The position numbers and the translations under genes were made by a program. Below are positions 9,687-18,108 of a DNA stretch of 64,000 bases, in pieces (position 1 is the stretch's first letter; each line of letters opens with the position of its first letter). Origin of the DNA: Winogradskyella sp. UBA3174 (GTDB taxonomy: Bacteria > Bacteroidota > Bacteroidia > Flavobacteriales > Flavobacteriaceae); NCBI RefSeq assembly GCF_002364335.1, contig NZ_DEXW01000061.1, positions 9,160 through 73,159 of the forward strand, read 5' to 3'. The notes below the pieces were generated by a model. The model made no database searches. It had not been told where the DNA came from and saw only the letters and a program-made list of their open reading frames with translations.

Positions 9687-9785
9687 TTCTCGATACAAAA
9701 TCGCAAAAAAGTAATTTCACTAGAACTGACGTCAATTGTTCAGTCACTTCGAGTGATTTCGAAGTATGAAAAATTGTATGGAGAA
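9687..9785. repeat. 99-base REP/BIME-like imperfect palindrome
   Basis: The left half opens with TTCTCGATACAAA and ends ACTAGAACTGAC. The right half opens TTCAGTCACTTCGAGTG and ends TTGTATGGAGAA, which is the diverged reverse complement of the left. The symmetry centre is near 9736. The same unit appears at 6079-6191 in the opposite arrangement. The element ends 4 bases from the stop codon of ggt, so it may form a hairpin in the 3' end of that transcript. Confidence 0.65.
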
Positions 9786-9789
9786 GTAT

Positions 9790-11496
9790 TTAAAAACCAA
9801 CAGCAGTATCGTCCCCACGTTTGTCTGCACCACCTTCAAGTGTGCCGTTTTCTAGCATTAAAATACCGTCAACAATTCCTATGATTGGTGAACGTGACTC
9901 GTTAATTGTGTAGCCTAAAGCTTCGAGTTGTTTTATAATATTTATATCGAATGCATTCGGCTCCATAAGGATTTCATCTGGTAACCATTGGTTATGAAAT
10001 CTTGGAGCATTTATAGCTTCTTGCATGGTTAATTCAAATTCATGGACATTCAATATGGTTTGTAAAACAGACGTTATTATTGTTGACCCACCAGGTGTAC
10101 CAACAGACATGTAGAATTCTCCATCTTTTTCAATAATAGTAGGAGTCATTGAGCTTAACATTCGTTTTTCTGGCGCAATACTATTTGCATCTGCACCAAT
10201 TAAACCGTAATAATTTGGTTCTCCCGGTTTGCTACTAAAGTCATCCATTTCGTTATTTAAAAAGAAACCAAGTTCGTCAACAAATAGTTTAGAGCCATAA
10301 CCGCCATTTAAAGTCGTGGTTACTGCAATAGCATTACCGAACTGATCTACGATAGAGTAGTGGGTCGTCTCATCACTTTCGTACCCAGCAACATTACCAT
10401 GTGAGATAGAATCTACAGGAGTTGGATTTTCGAATGAAAAATTCTTCATTCTATTTTGAAGATAAACATCACTAGTTAAAGTTTTAAGTGAAATATCAAC
10501 AAAATCAGGATCACCAAGGTAAAAACTTCGATCTGCGTAAGCTCGCTTTTCAGCTTCAACCACTACTTGAATCGTCTTTAATGAATTATGTCCAAAATCT
10601 TTTAAATCAAAAGGTTCAATCATTTTCATAATCTGAGTTAAGCAAACACCACCAGAGCTTGGAGGTGCTATTGAGGTAATTGTTAAATCATTATATTGAA
10701 ACGTAATGGGATCGCGCCACTTTGCTTCATATTTTGCTAAATCTTCAAGTGTTATAATACTGCCTTTAGTTTTAAGAAACGCAACTAACTTTTTAGCAGT
10801 TTCACCTTTATAAAATTCATCTCGTCCATTATCTGAAATACGTTGCAGCGTTTCAGCTAGCGCTAGATTCATAATTTTATCGTCTGCTTTGAGATTGTTG
10901 TTATAGAGAATTTCTTTTTCGTTTACGGCTCTAATCATGCTGTCGTAGTGAGCGATTCTAGTTTCTTGCTTTCTAGTAATTATATATCCGTTTTTTGCTA
11001 ACTCAATTACTGGTTTTAAGATGGTAGCCACATCTAGTTTTCCAAAGCGTTCTTGTGCTTTAAATATGCCTGCGATAGTCCCAGGAATACCTACAGCCAT
11101 TCCGCCAACTGTGCTTAGATTTTTTATAACAGCGCCATTTTCATCTAAATACATGTCTTTTGTTGATGCTAATGGTGCTTTTTCTCTATAATCTAGAGTA
11201 CCTTTTTTACCATCTGCCATGCGATAGACTAGAAATCCGCCTCCACCAAGATTACCTGCATAAGGGTAAGCTACAGCTAGTGCCATTTCCGTCGCCATCA
11301 TAGCATCAAACGCATTGCCACCTTGTTTTAAAATGTCTACACCAATTTTAGAAGCTTCTTCCCTGGCGCTAACGACCATTACTTTTCTAGCAATTAGACC
11401 TCTATTTTTTGTTTCAGAAATAGTGGTTTTAGTTTCATTTTTACAACTTGTAAAATTGATTAGTACAAGAATAAATAGAGTGAGTAATCGATTCAT
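9790..11496 (-). CDS. ggt: Gamma-glutamyltransferase (lipoprotein)
   Basis: Gamma-glutamyltransferase cleaves the gamma-glutamyl bond of glutathione and related peptides, or transfers it to an acceptor. The protein is made as a proenzyme that cuts itself before the catalytic Thr, seen here as DETTHYSIVD near residue 377. Other family marks are DILKQGGNAFDAMMA, NLGGGGFLV, IAPPSSGGV and the C-terminal SVGTPGGSTII. The N-terminus is a lipoprotein signal (LVLINFTSCKNE), so the enzyme is anchored on the periplasmic or outer face. The ATG overlaps the stop of the preceding acyl-carrier-protein phosphodiesterase gene by 4 bases, so translation is probably coupled. A GshB-type ligase gene lies 26 kb away. 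Confidence 0.95.
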   Translation of the reverse strand: MNRLLTLFILVLINFTSCKNETKTTISETKNRGLIARKVMVVSAREEASKIGVDILKQGGNAFDAMMATEMALAVAYPYAGNLGGGGFLVYRMADGKKGTLDYREKAPLASTKDMYLDENGAVIKNLSTVGGMAVGIPGTIAGIFKAQERFGKLDVATILKPVIELAKNGYIITRKQETRIAHYDSMIRAVNEKEILYNNNLKADDKIMNLALAETLQRISDNGRDEFYKGETAKKLVAFLKTKGSIITLEDLAKYEAKWRDPITFQYNDLTITSIAPPSSGGVCLTQIMKMIEPFDLKDFGHNSLKTIQVVVEAEKRAYADRSFYLGDPDFVDISLKTLTSDVYLQNRMKNFSFENPTPVDSISHGNVAGYESDETTHYSIVDQFGNAIAVTTTLNGGYGSKLFVDELGFFLNNEMDDFSSKPGEPNYYGLIGADANSIAPEKRMLSSMTPTIIEKDGEFYMSVGTPGGSTIITSVLQTILNVHEFELTMQEAINAPRFHNQWLPDEILMEPNAFDINIIKQLEALGYTINESRSPIIGIVDGILMLENGTLEGGADKRGDDTAVGF

Positions 11497-12095
11497 AAAT
11501 CAAACTTTTTTTCAATTTCTAAACGCTTTTTCGTGCTGAACGTTTTTAGTTCTTCAAAAAACTGGCTAAAATCTTTTTCAAAAGCGTTATAGTGTAATTT
11601 TAATTCTTTTGTGGCTTCATTCATTTTAGATAGACCCTTTGTTCTTGTATTCATTCCATTTAGTACTAATTGAATACCGTCAAGTTCAGCATAACTTAAC
11701 AACCAGTTGCCTTCAATCATAATTGGTGTTAGGTTTTTAAATCGTGGCGGAAGAATTTCTAAATGATTATTTAGACTTGCGTAAAAATCATTTATATAAT
11801 CTTTTAGTGGAATATCGGAATAAACATTCCAGTTTTTGGCTAAAAAGTGATCAAAGAATATATCTACGATAACTCCACTATAATGGCCATAACCTTTATG
11901 AAGGCGTTTGGTACATCTTCTAAATAATGGATGTGCATCTGTAAATGTATCTATTTCTTGGTGTAATTGAATACCTGCTTGTATTTCGATAGGGTAGGAT
12001 GTGTATTTATTGCCTCTTACGCCATCAGCAACGAAGTTTCCGATAGTGAGTAATTCGTTACCTCCAGAGAGGTAAATATGTGCTAGAAAGTTCAT
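11493..12095 (-). CDS. Acyl carrier protein phosphodiesterase (AcpH/DUF479 family)
   Basis: The 200-residue protein begins MNFLAHIYLSGGNELLTIGNFVADGVRG, the hallmark N-terminus of the AcpH family. HQEIDTFTDAHPLFRR and VIVDIFFDHFLAKNW follow and hold the His and Asp metal ligands of the HD-like fold. AcpH removes the 4'-phosphopantetheine arm from acyl carrier protein, giving apo-ACP. It is cytosolic. It is first in a two-gene unit with ggt (4-base overlap). No functional link between the two is obvious. Confidence 0.88.
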   Translation of the reverse strand: MNFLAHIYLSGGNELLTIGNFVADGVRGNKYTSYPIEIQAGIQLHQEIDTFTDAHPLFRRCTKRLHKGYGHYSGVIVDIFFDHFLAKNWNVYSDIPLKDYINDFYASLNNHLEILPPRFKNLTPIMIEGNWLLSYAELDGIQLVLNGMNTRTKGLSKMNEATKELKLHYNAFEKDFSQFFEELKTFSTKKRLEIEKKFDL

Positions 12096-12241
12096 AGGTC
12101 GAATTTACAAATTCGTAATGGACTCATCCTAATTTTTTATAATTTCCTTAAAAATGACACTGACAGCTATTAAAAATGCTGTTTTTTAGGTGAAGTGAAA
12201 AAAGTAAAGGTTACTGCTATCACAAACTTGGATTAAGATAT

Positions 12242-12249
12242 TATATTTG
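12242..12249 (+). promoter_or_regulatory. -7 box of glmM promoter
   Basis: TATATTTG followed by C matches TAnnTTTG and sits 17 bases before the ATG at 12267. That predicts a very short 5' leader of about ten bases. No -33 TTTG is found at the usual spacing. Confidence 0.5.
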
Positions 12250-12266
12250 CTAAAAATGAAACATCT

Positions 12267-13655
12267 ATGACATTAATAAAATCTATTTCAGGAATTCGAG
12301 GAACTATAGGAGGTAAAGTTGAGGAAAATTTAACTCCTATTGATGCTGTGAAATTTGCAGCAGCTTATGGTACTTGGCTAAAACAACAACGTAATAAAGA
12401 AAATTATAGAGTTGTAGTTGGTCGTGATGCACGTATTTCTGGGGAAATGATTCAGAATTTAGTGATGAATACTTTAGTAGGTTTAGGAATTCATGTTATT
12501 GATTTAGGTTTATCTACAACACCAACTGTTGAGATTGCTGTACCAATGGAACATGCCGATGGTGGAATTATACTAACTGCAAGTCATAATCCAAAACAAT
12601 GGAATGCTTTAAAACTTTTAAATGCTAAAGGTGAGTTTTTGAACGGATCTGAAGGTCAGAAAATTTTAGAGATTGCTGAATCTAGTGCTATGATTTTTGC
12701 AGAGGTTGACGATTTAGGTAGAATAACTAAAAATGATGCTTATATAGATATGCATATTGATGAGGTTTTAGCATTGCCTTTAGTGAATAAAAAAGCTATA
12801 GAAGCTGCTAATTTTAAAGTTGTTGTCGATGGCGTAAATTCTACAGGTGGTATTGCTATTCCATTGTTATTAGAACGCTTAGGCGTTGAAGCTGTTAAAT
12901 TATATTGTGACCCTACAGGTGAGTTTCCTCATAATCCAGAACCACTTAAAGAGCACTTAGGTGATTTAGCTAAAGCCGTAGTTGACGAGCGTGCTGATTT
13001 TGGCATAGTTGTAGATCCTGATGTAGATCGTTTAGCATTTATGGATGAAACTGGTGAAATGTTTGGTGAAGAGTACACATTGGTTGCTTGTGCTGATTAT
13101 GTCTTAAGCAAGAACCCTGGGAATACGGTAAGTAATATGAGTTCTACAAGAGCTTTACGCGATGTTACAGAAAAGTATGGAGGTACTTATGAAGCTAGTG
13201 CAGTAGGTGAGGTAAACGTGGTGACATTAATGAAGAAAAATAATGTTGTTATTGGTGGTGAGGGTAATGGTGGTATTATTTATCCTGACTCACATTACGG
13301 ACGCGATGCTTTAGTTGGTGTGGCTTTGTTTTTAAGTCTTTTGGCAGAAAAACAAATGAAGGTTAGTGCACTTAGAGCCTCTTATCCAAGTTACTTTATG
13401 AGTAAGAAGAAAATACAGCTCACTCCAGGATTAGACGTTGATGGTATTTTAAGTACTATGGCATCTAATTATAGTCATGAAAAATTAACGACGATAGATG
13501 GGGTGAAAATTGACTTTGCTGACAGTTGGGTGCATTTACGTAAAAGTAATACAGAACCAATTATTAGAATATACACAGAAGCACCATCACAAGATGTGGC
13601 TGATACGTTAGCAGATAGAATCATTGGTGAAATAAAAGCTATCGCTAATATTTAG
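12267..13655 (+). CDS. glmM: Phosphoglucosamine mutase
   Basis: GlmM interconverts glucosamine 6-phosphate and glucosamine 1-phosphate on the way to UDP-GlcNAc for peptidoglycan and lipid A. The 462-residue protein has the alpha-D-phosphohexomutase layout: the phosphoserine loop TASHNPKQWN (Ser106), the Mg2+ loop DPDVDRLAF, the sugar-binding GGEGNGG, and the C-terminal phosphate-binding RKSNTEPIIRIYTEA. The Lys/Trp after TASHNP and the length agree with the Bacteroidota GlmM group rather than with phosphomannomutases, but ManB-type activity cannot be excluded from sequence. The next gene begins 30 bases downstream on the same strand. Confidence 0.88.
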   Translation: MTLIKSISGIRGTIGGKVEENLTPIDAVKFAAAYGTWLKQQRNKENYRVVVGRDARISGEMIQNLVMNTLVGLGIHVIDLGLSTTPTVEIAVPMEHADGGIILTASHNPKQWNALKLLNAKGEFLNGSEGQKILEIAESSAMIFAEVDDLGRITKNDAYIDMHIDEVLALPLVNKKAIEAANFKVVVDGVNSTGGIAIPLLLERLGVEAVKLYCDPTGEFPHNPEPLKEHLGDLAKAVVDERADFGIVVDPDVDRLAFMDETGEMFGEEYTLVACADYVLSKNPGNTVSNMSSTRALRDVTEKYGGTYEASAVGEVNVVTLMKKNNVVIGGEGNGGIIYPDSHYGRDALVGVALFLSLLAEKQMKVSALRASYPSYFMSKKKIQLTPGLDVDGILSTMASNYSHEKLTTIDGVKIDFADSWVHLRKSNTEPIIRIYTEAPSQDVADTLADRIIGEIKAIANI

Positions 13656-13685
13656 TATCTTTGAAATTAATATAATCTTTTAGTT

Positions 13686-15194
13686 ATGACTTTGATTTCT
13701 GAAACTATACATACAGAATTATCTGATTTAGAGACTTACTTCAATCAGTTTAGAAACCATATTATTGGTCAGAATCAAACGTTTATTTCACCTTATGGTG
13801 AGCAAAAAATAATATATACAGATTGGACAGCTTCTGGTCGTTTATACAGACCAATAGAAGATAAATTAACAAATGACTTTGGGCCTTTTGTAGCTAATAC
13901 GCATACAGAAACTACAGTTTCTGGTACAGCGATGACTAAAGCATACCACAAAGCAAAACAGATCATTAAAGATCATGTTAACGCTAATGAAGACGATGTT
14001 TTAATTGTTTCTGGTAATGGTATGACAGGAGTGGTTAATAAGTTTCAGCGTATACTAGGTTTAAAAATCCCTGAAAACTTAAAAGACTATACAAGTATCC
14101 CAGATGAAATGCGACCTGTGGTTTTTGTATCTCATATGGAACATCACTCTAATCAGACTTCATGGTTAGAAACTATGGCTAAGGTTGAAGTTGTTCCACC
14201 AAATGACAATGGCTTATTTTGTTTAGAAAATTTAGAAAAACTACTACATCAATATAAAGACTGTACGATTAAGATAGCCTCTATTATTGGAGGTTCTAAT
14301 GTTACAGGTATTCAGACTCCTTATCACGAGGTTGCAAAACTGATGCACCAACATGATGGTGTTTGTTTTGTAGATTTTGCATGTTCTGCACCTTATGTTG
14401 CCATAGATATGCATCCTGAAGAGGAAGATGCACAATTAGATGCTATTTTCTTTTCACCTCACAAGTTTCTAGGAGGACCAGGTACTTCTGGTGTTTTGGT
14501 TTTTAATAAGAAGCTGTATAAAAACATGGTACCAGATTGTCCAGGTGGTGGAACTGTTAGTTGGACGAATCCTTGGGGAGAACACAAGTACATCGATAAT
14601 ATTGAAGATAGAGAAGATGGTGGTACACCTGGTTTTCTTCAAACTATAAAAACAGCTTTATCTGTTAAGCTAAAAGAACAGATGGGAGTTGATAATATAT
14701 TGAAACGTGAGCATGAATTGGTAGACATTATCTTCAAAAAATTAGATCCAATTTCTAATATTAATATTCTTGCTAGTCAGCATAAAGATAGGTTAGGAGT
14801 TATTTCATTCTACATAGACGATTTACATTTTAATTTAGGTGTGAAATTATTGAATGATAAATTCGGAATTCAAACCAGAGGTGGTTGCAGTTGTGCAGGC
14901 ACTTATGGTCATTTCTTGCTCCATGTAGATCATAAAATGTCTAATGAACTAACGAATGAAATTTCTATTGGCGATTTAGTACGCAAACCAGGTTGGATGC
15001 GTATGTCTATTCACCCAACAACCACAAATACTGAAATAAATTTTGTTTGTGATAGTATTATAGACTTAGCTCAAAACCATAAAACTTGGGCTTTAGATTA
15101 TGACTACTCAAGCTCCAATAATGAATTTGTTCATAAATCATTAATTGGTAAACCTTGCACTGTTACGAATGTTGATGCTTGGTTTGATTTATAA
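13686..15194 (+). CDS. Class V aminotransferase-fold PLP enzyme (cysteine desulfurase-like)
   Basis: The 502-residue protein matches the class V PLP fold of SufS/NifS enzymes. The cofactor Lys is in FFSPHKFLGGPGTSGVL. Upstream are the His of HMEHHSNQTSW and the Asp of VCFVDFACSAPY. A Cys-rich loop GGCSCAGTYGHFLL lies where desulfurases carry the catalytic Cys. The protein is about 90 residues longer than SufS. A role in sulfur mobilisation or selenocysteine lysis is possible, but no suf or isc genes are near. It follows glmM by 30 bases and may share its transcript. Its stop is 14 bases from the convergent acyltransferase gene. Confidence 0.8.
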   Translation: MTLISETIHTELSDLETYFNQFRNHIIGQNQTFISPYGEQKIIYTDWTASGRLYRPIEDKLTNDFGPFVANTHTETTVSGTAMTKAYHKAKQIIKDHVNANEDDVLIVSGNGMTGVVNKFQRILGLKIPENLKDYTSIPDEMRPVVFVSHMEHHSNQTSWLETMAKVEVVPPNDNGLFCLENLEKLLHQYKDCTIKIASIIGGSNVTGIQTPYHEVAKLMHQHDGVCFVDFACSAPYVAIDMHPEEEDAQLDAIFFSPHKFLGGPGTSGVLVFNKKLYKNMVPDCPGGGTVSWTNPWGEHKYIDNIEDREDGGTPGFLQTIKTALSVKLKEQMGVDNILKREHELVDIIFKKLDPISNINILASQHKDRLGVISFYIDDLHFNLGVKLLNDKFGIQTRGGCSCAGTYGHFLLHVDHKMSNELTNEISIGDLVRKPGWMRMSIHPTTTNTEINFVCDSIIDLAQNHKTWALDYDYSSSNNEFVHKSLIGKPCTVTNVDAWFDL

Positions 15195-15208
15195 AACTGG
15201 TGTGGAAA

Positions 15209-16099
15209 TTATTTAAATTTCTCTGGAACTCTATCTTTATGTTTCCAGCGTTTGTGTGTCCAAAGATAATACTGAGGATCCTCTAATATTTGATCTTCAA
15301 CGAGTTTAAAAAAGATATCTGTAATTTCATAATTATCAAAATCGTTAGGTGTTTCTGTTATGGTTTTAAAAGTTGTTTCGTAGTAACCGCGTTTTATACG
15401 TTTAACACTAAAAAACACGACTGCCATATCTAGCTTTTTAGCTAACATTTCTGCACCTGTGTACATTGGTACTTTAATACCCATAAATTCGTTCCAATAA
15501 AATGCTTTTCTAGCTTTCGGTGATTGGTCAGAGACAAAGCCGTTAATAGTTAATTCGCCTTTTTTCTTCAACTCACCTAGTACTGAGAGCGTTTCTTTAG
15601 TCGTAATTAAATGAGAGTTATATTTTGCTCTAATGCGTTTAACTAAACGATCAAAATACTTGTTTGCTAAACGTTTATATACGGCGTAACCTTTATGTTT
15701 TACATAGGTTTGTAAAATAAAAATCCATTCCCAACTCCCATAATGCGCACACATTAAAATAATACTACGTTGTTTTTTTTCGAGATCATTAATAAGTTCA
15801 ACATTAGTAAACTTATAGCGCTCTTGCATAGCAGATTTACTGATCGTCAACGATTTTATAGACTCCACAATCATATCGCAAAGATGATGGTAGAATTTAC
15901 CAGTAATTGTTGAGATTTCTGTTTCTGATTTATTTGGAAATACTAATCGTAGATTAGTCTTTACAGTAGACTTTCTGTATCCAAAAATCTTATATATAAA
16001 CAGGTACAAAAAATCGGAAAAAGCATAGAGTAATCTAAATGGCAAAATTGATATTAGCCACAAAATCGGATAGATAAGAATATAGGCAATAAGTTGCAT
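15209..16099 (-). CDS. Lysophospholipid acyltransferase, LpxL/HtrB family
   Basis: The family adds secondary acyl chains to Kdo-lipid A at the inner membrane. The 296-residue protein has an N-terminal membrane anchor (LIAYILIYPILWLISILPF) and the catalytic H-x4-E motif as CAHYGSWEW near residue 118. Downstream are RGYYETTF and the C-terminal YYLWTHKRWKHK, the usual ending of the family. The basic surface suits an acyl-ACP partner. It is convergent with the aminotransferase gene and divergent from the rhomboid gene. Confidence 0.88.
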   Translation of the reverse strand: MQLIAYILIYPILWLISILPFRLLYAFSDFLYLFIYKIFGYRKSTVKTNLRLVFPNKSETEISTITGKFYHHLCDMIVESIKSLTISKSAMQERYKFTNVELINDLEKKQRSIILMCAHYGSWEWIFILQTYVKHKGYAVYKRLANKYFDRLVKRIRAKYNSHLITTKETLSVLGELKKKGELTINGFVSDQSPKARKAFYWNEFMGIKVPMYTGAEMLAKKLDMAVVFFSVKRIKRGYYETTFKTITETPNDFDNYEITDIFFKLVEDQILEDPQYYLWTHKRWKHKDRVPEKFK

Positions 16100-16131
16100 T
16101 AAACTATGTTAACTTTGAGGTACAAATATAT

Positions 16132-16139
16132 TATATTTG
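16132..16139 (+). promoter_or_regulatory. -7 box of rhomboid promoter
   Basis: TATATTTG followed by A matches TAnnTTTG, 19 bases before the ATG at 16159. A TTTG lies upstream at 16114-16117, but the 14-base gap is shorter than usual. Confidence 0.45.
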
Positions 16140-16158
16140 ATTTAATAGTTGAGCATAT

Positions 16159-16812
16159 ATGAACAATTTAGACATAGCAACAGGAGTTCTAATAGCTCTA
16201 AATGTTTTAGTATCCATAAAGGGATTTGATGATCGTATCTTTTTTGAACGTTTTAAATTTAATGTAGGTAGTATAAGACGTGGTGAGCATATTAGAATGT
16301 TTAGTTCTGCTTTTCTCCATGCAGATACAACTCATCTCCTTTTTAATATGGTTACGCTCTATTTTTTTGCAGGTTATGTTATAGAAGAAACAGGTACATT
16401 TAACTTTATACTTATTTATATAGCGAGTCTGATATTTGGTAATTTGTTATCACTTTACTTTCATAAAAATGAGTATTGGTATAGTGCTATTGGAGCTAGT
16501 GGTGCTGTTACAGGAGTATTGTATGCAGCTATTTTGCTTCAACCAGATATGAGTTTATATATGTTTTTTGTGCCTATACCTATTCCTGGCTATATTTTCG
16601 GAATAGGCTATCTAGCATATTCGATATATGGAATGAAAAACAGAATTGGTAATATTGGCCACGATGCTCATTTTGGTGGAGCCGTAGGAGGATATGCTGT
16701 TACTCTAATTTTATATCCAAGCTTATTTAAAACAGATCTGTGGCATATAGGCTTATTAGCGTTACCAATTATTGTACTTTATGTTTTGTATAAAACAGGT
16801 AAGCTTAAATAA
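16159..16812 (+). CDS. Rhomboid-family intramembrane serine protease
   Basis: Rhomboids cut membrane proteins within or near the bilayer. The 217-residue protein has six or so hydrophobic segments and all family marks: H54-x4-H59-x3-N63 (HADTTHLLFN), the nucleophile Ser114 in GASGAVTG, and the general base His171 in AHFGGAVGG. These fit the bacterial six-segment type. It stands alone, with its stop 4 bases from the convergent TlpA-like gene. The substrate is unknown. Confidence 0.93.
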   Translation: MNNLDIATGVLIALNVLVSIKGFDDRIFFERFKFNVGSIRRGEHIRMFSSAFLHADTTHLLFNMVTLYFFAGYVIEETGTFNFILIYIASLIFGNLLSLYFHKNEYWYSAIGASGAVTGVLYAAILLQPDMSLYMFFVPIPIPGYIFGIGYLAYSIYGMKNRIGNIGHDAHFGGAVGGYAVTLILYPSLFKTDLWHIGLLALPIIVLYVLYKTGKLK

Positions 16813-16816
16813 AAAT

Positions 16817-17959
16817 TTAGTTATTAAGTAATTCTTTAACCTTCCCTTCTAAAGCGTAATTACGTAAATTTTTAGCAATAATTTTACCATCTTTATCTAA
16901 AAGATAAGTCGCTGGTATAGAATTAATGTTATACAGTTTAGCAACAGGTCCACTAAAGTAGTTTAGATTAGAAACATGATTCCATGTTAGTTTATCTTTT
17001 TCAATAGCCTCTAGCCAAGCTTCTTTTGGGTTTTTTTGATTTTGAGAACCATCTAAAGAAATACTTATTATTTCTAAACCTTTATCGTGATATTCATTAT
17101 ATATTCTAACAATGTTTGGATTTGCCTTACGACAAGGACCACACCAAGCCGCCCAAAAATCTATAATAGTTACTTTTCCTTTAATGTCTTTTAAACTTAT
17201 CATTTTGCCATCTACGCTAGGTGCTTCAAAATTTGGTGCTATGCTGCCAATGTCTAAGTACGCAGTTTTTTTATATTCAATATATAAGCTATCTAAAGTT
17301 TTCTTAACATTTACTCCTCTTGGTGATATTTTTAAAGAGGGCGTTAAATTATTGTAAGCTTCAATAAAATTTTTAACATCAAACTTTGGTTTGGTTGCTT
17401 CTAATCCTATTAAATTTAAACTGAAATACGAATCATTATGTTTTTTAACAAAGTTTAAAGGTAGCGCTAGTATTTGATCACCATATTCCTTTATAATTTG
17501 TGCTAAAGAATCTCTTTTTTTTGGTTCTGTTCTATAATCAGTTTTTCTATAATCCATAACAACTTTTCTATTAAGATCCATTATATCTCTAAAGCCGTTT
17601 TGGAGTTTATTCATATCATTTTGAGTATCAGATCCAGTTACCGTAGACTGCATTATATTTTCTTTGTTTATTTCAATGCTAATATGACTATTCTCTAACA
17701 TAAAAATAAGATTACCTGAGGAACCACTTAGTGACAGGAAGTTTACTTCAGGATATTCAACACTACCCTGCATTGTAAACTTTTCATTTTTCACCAATAC
17801 AGTATCTTTAATAACTTCGTTTCCTTTTTCACCAACGGATTGGAGCATAACCTGAGTGCCATCAGCAAAACCTTCGGCTGTTCCATTTATTTTGAATTGA
17901 TCACCATTACAATTAAAAAAGAGGGTAATAGATAAACAAGCGACTATAAATTTTTTCAT
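16817..17959 (-). CDS. TlpA-like thioredoxin lipoprotein with N-terminal DUF4369
   Basis: The protein has 380 residues. The lipoprotein signal is MKKFIVACLSITLFFNCNG, with lipobox Cys in LFFNC. The N-terminal half (INGTAEGFADGTQVMLQS; residues about 25-115) fits the DUF4369 beta-sandwich common in Bacteroidota thioredoxin-like lipoproteins. The C-terminal half is a TlpA/AhpC-type domain with active site WAAWCGPCRKANP and the cis-Pro region SIPATYLLDKDG. It probably reduces disulfides of periplasmic or surface proteins. No cytochrome c maturation genes are near, so a general redox role is more likely than a haem-related one. Confidence 0.9.
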   Translation of the reverse strand: MKKFIVACLSITLFFNCNGDQFKINGTAEGFADGTQVMLQSVGEKGNEVIKDTVLVKNEKFTMQGSVEYPEVNFLSLSGSSGNLIFMLENSHISIEINKENIMQSTVTGSDTQNDMNKLQNGFRDIMDLNRKVVMDYRKTDYRTEPKKRDSLAQIIKEYGDQILALPLNFVKKHNDSYFSLNLIGLEATKPKFDVKNFIEAYNNLTPSLKISPRGVNVKKTLDSLYIEYKKTAYLDIGSIAPNFEAPSVDGKMISLKDIKGKVTIIDFWAAWCGPCRKANPNIVRIYNEYHDKGLEIISISLDGSQNQKNPKEAWLEAIEKDKLTWNHVSNLNYFSGPVAKLYNINSIPATYLLDKDGKIIAKNLRNYALEGKVKELLNN

Positions 17960-18095
17960 GTTAAATGATTTTGTTTCAGAAATTATAATTGTTCTACAAA
18001 TATATAAACTGTGATCTTAAATTAAAGTGATTACGAATCTAAATTATATCTTAAAATATTTAATTATCTAATGTTAATGGTTATTAATTTTGACC

Positions 18096-18103
18096 TATTT
18101 TTG
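18096..18103 (+). promoter_or_regulatory. -7 box of mnmE promoter
   Basis: TATTTTTG matches TAnnTTTG and ends only 5 bases before the ATG at 18109. If used, the transcript would start at or within a few bases of the start codon, giving a nearly leaderless mRNA. Confidence 0.45.
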
Positions 18104-18108
18104 AAGCT

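Noticed and set aside
9675..9884. 69-codon plus-strand frame
   Set aside because: It crosses the REP-like palindrome and then lies antisense inside ggt; composition is that of repeat DNA.
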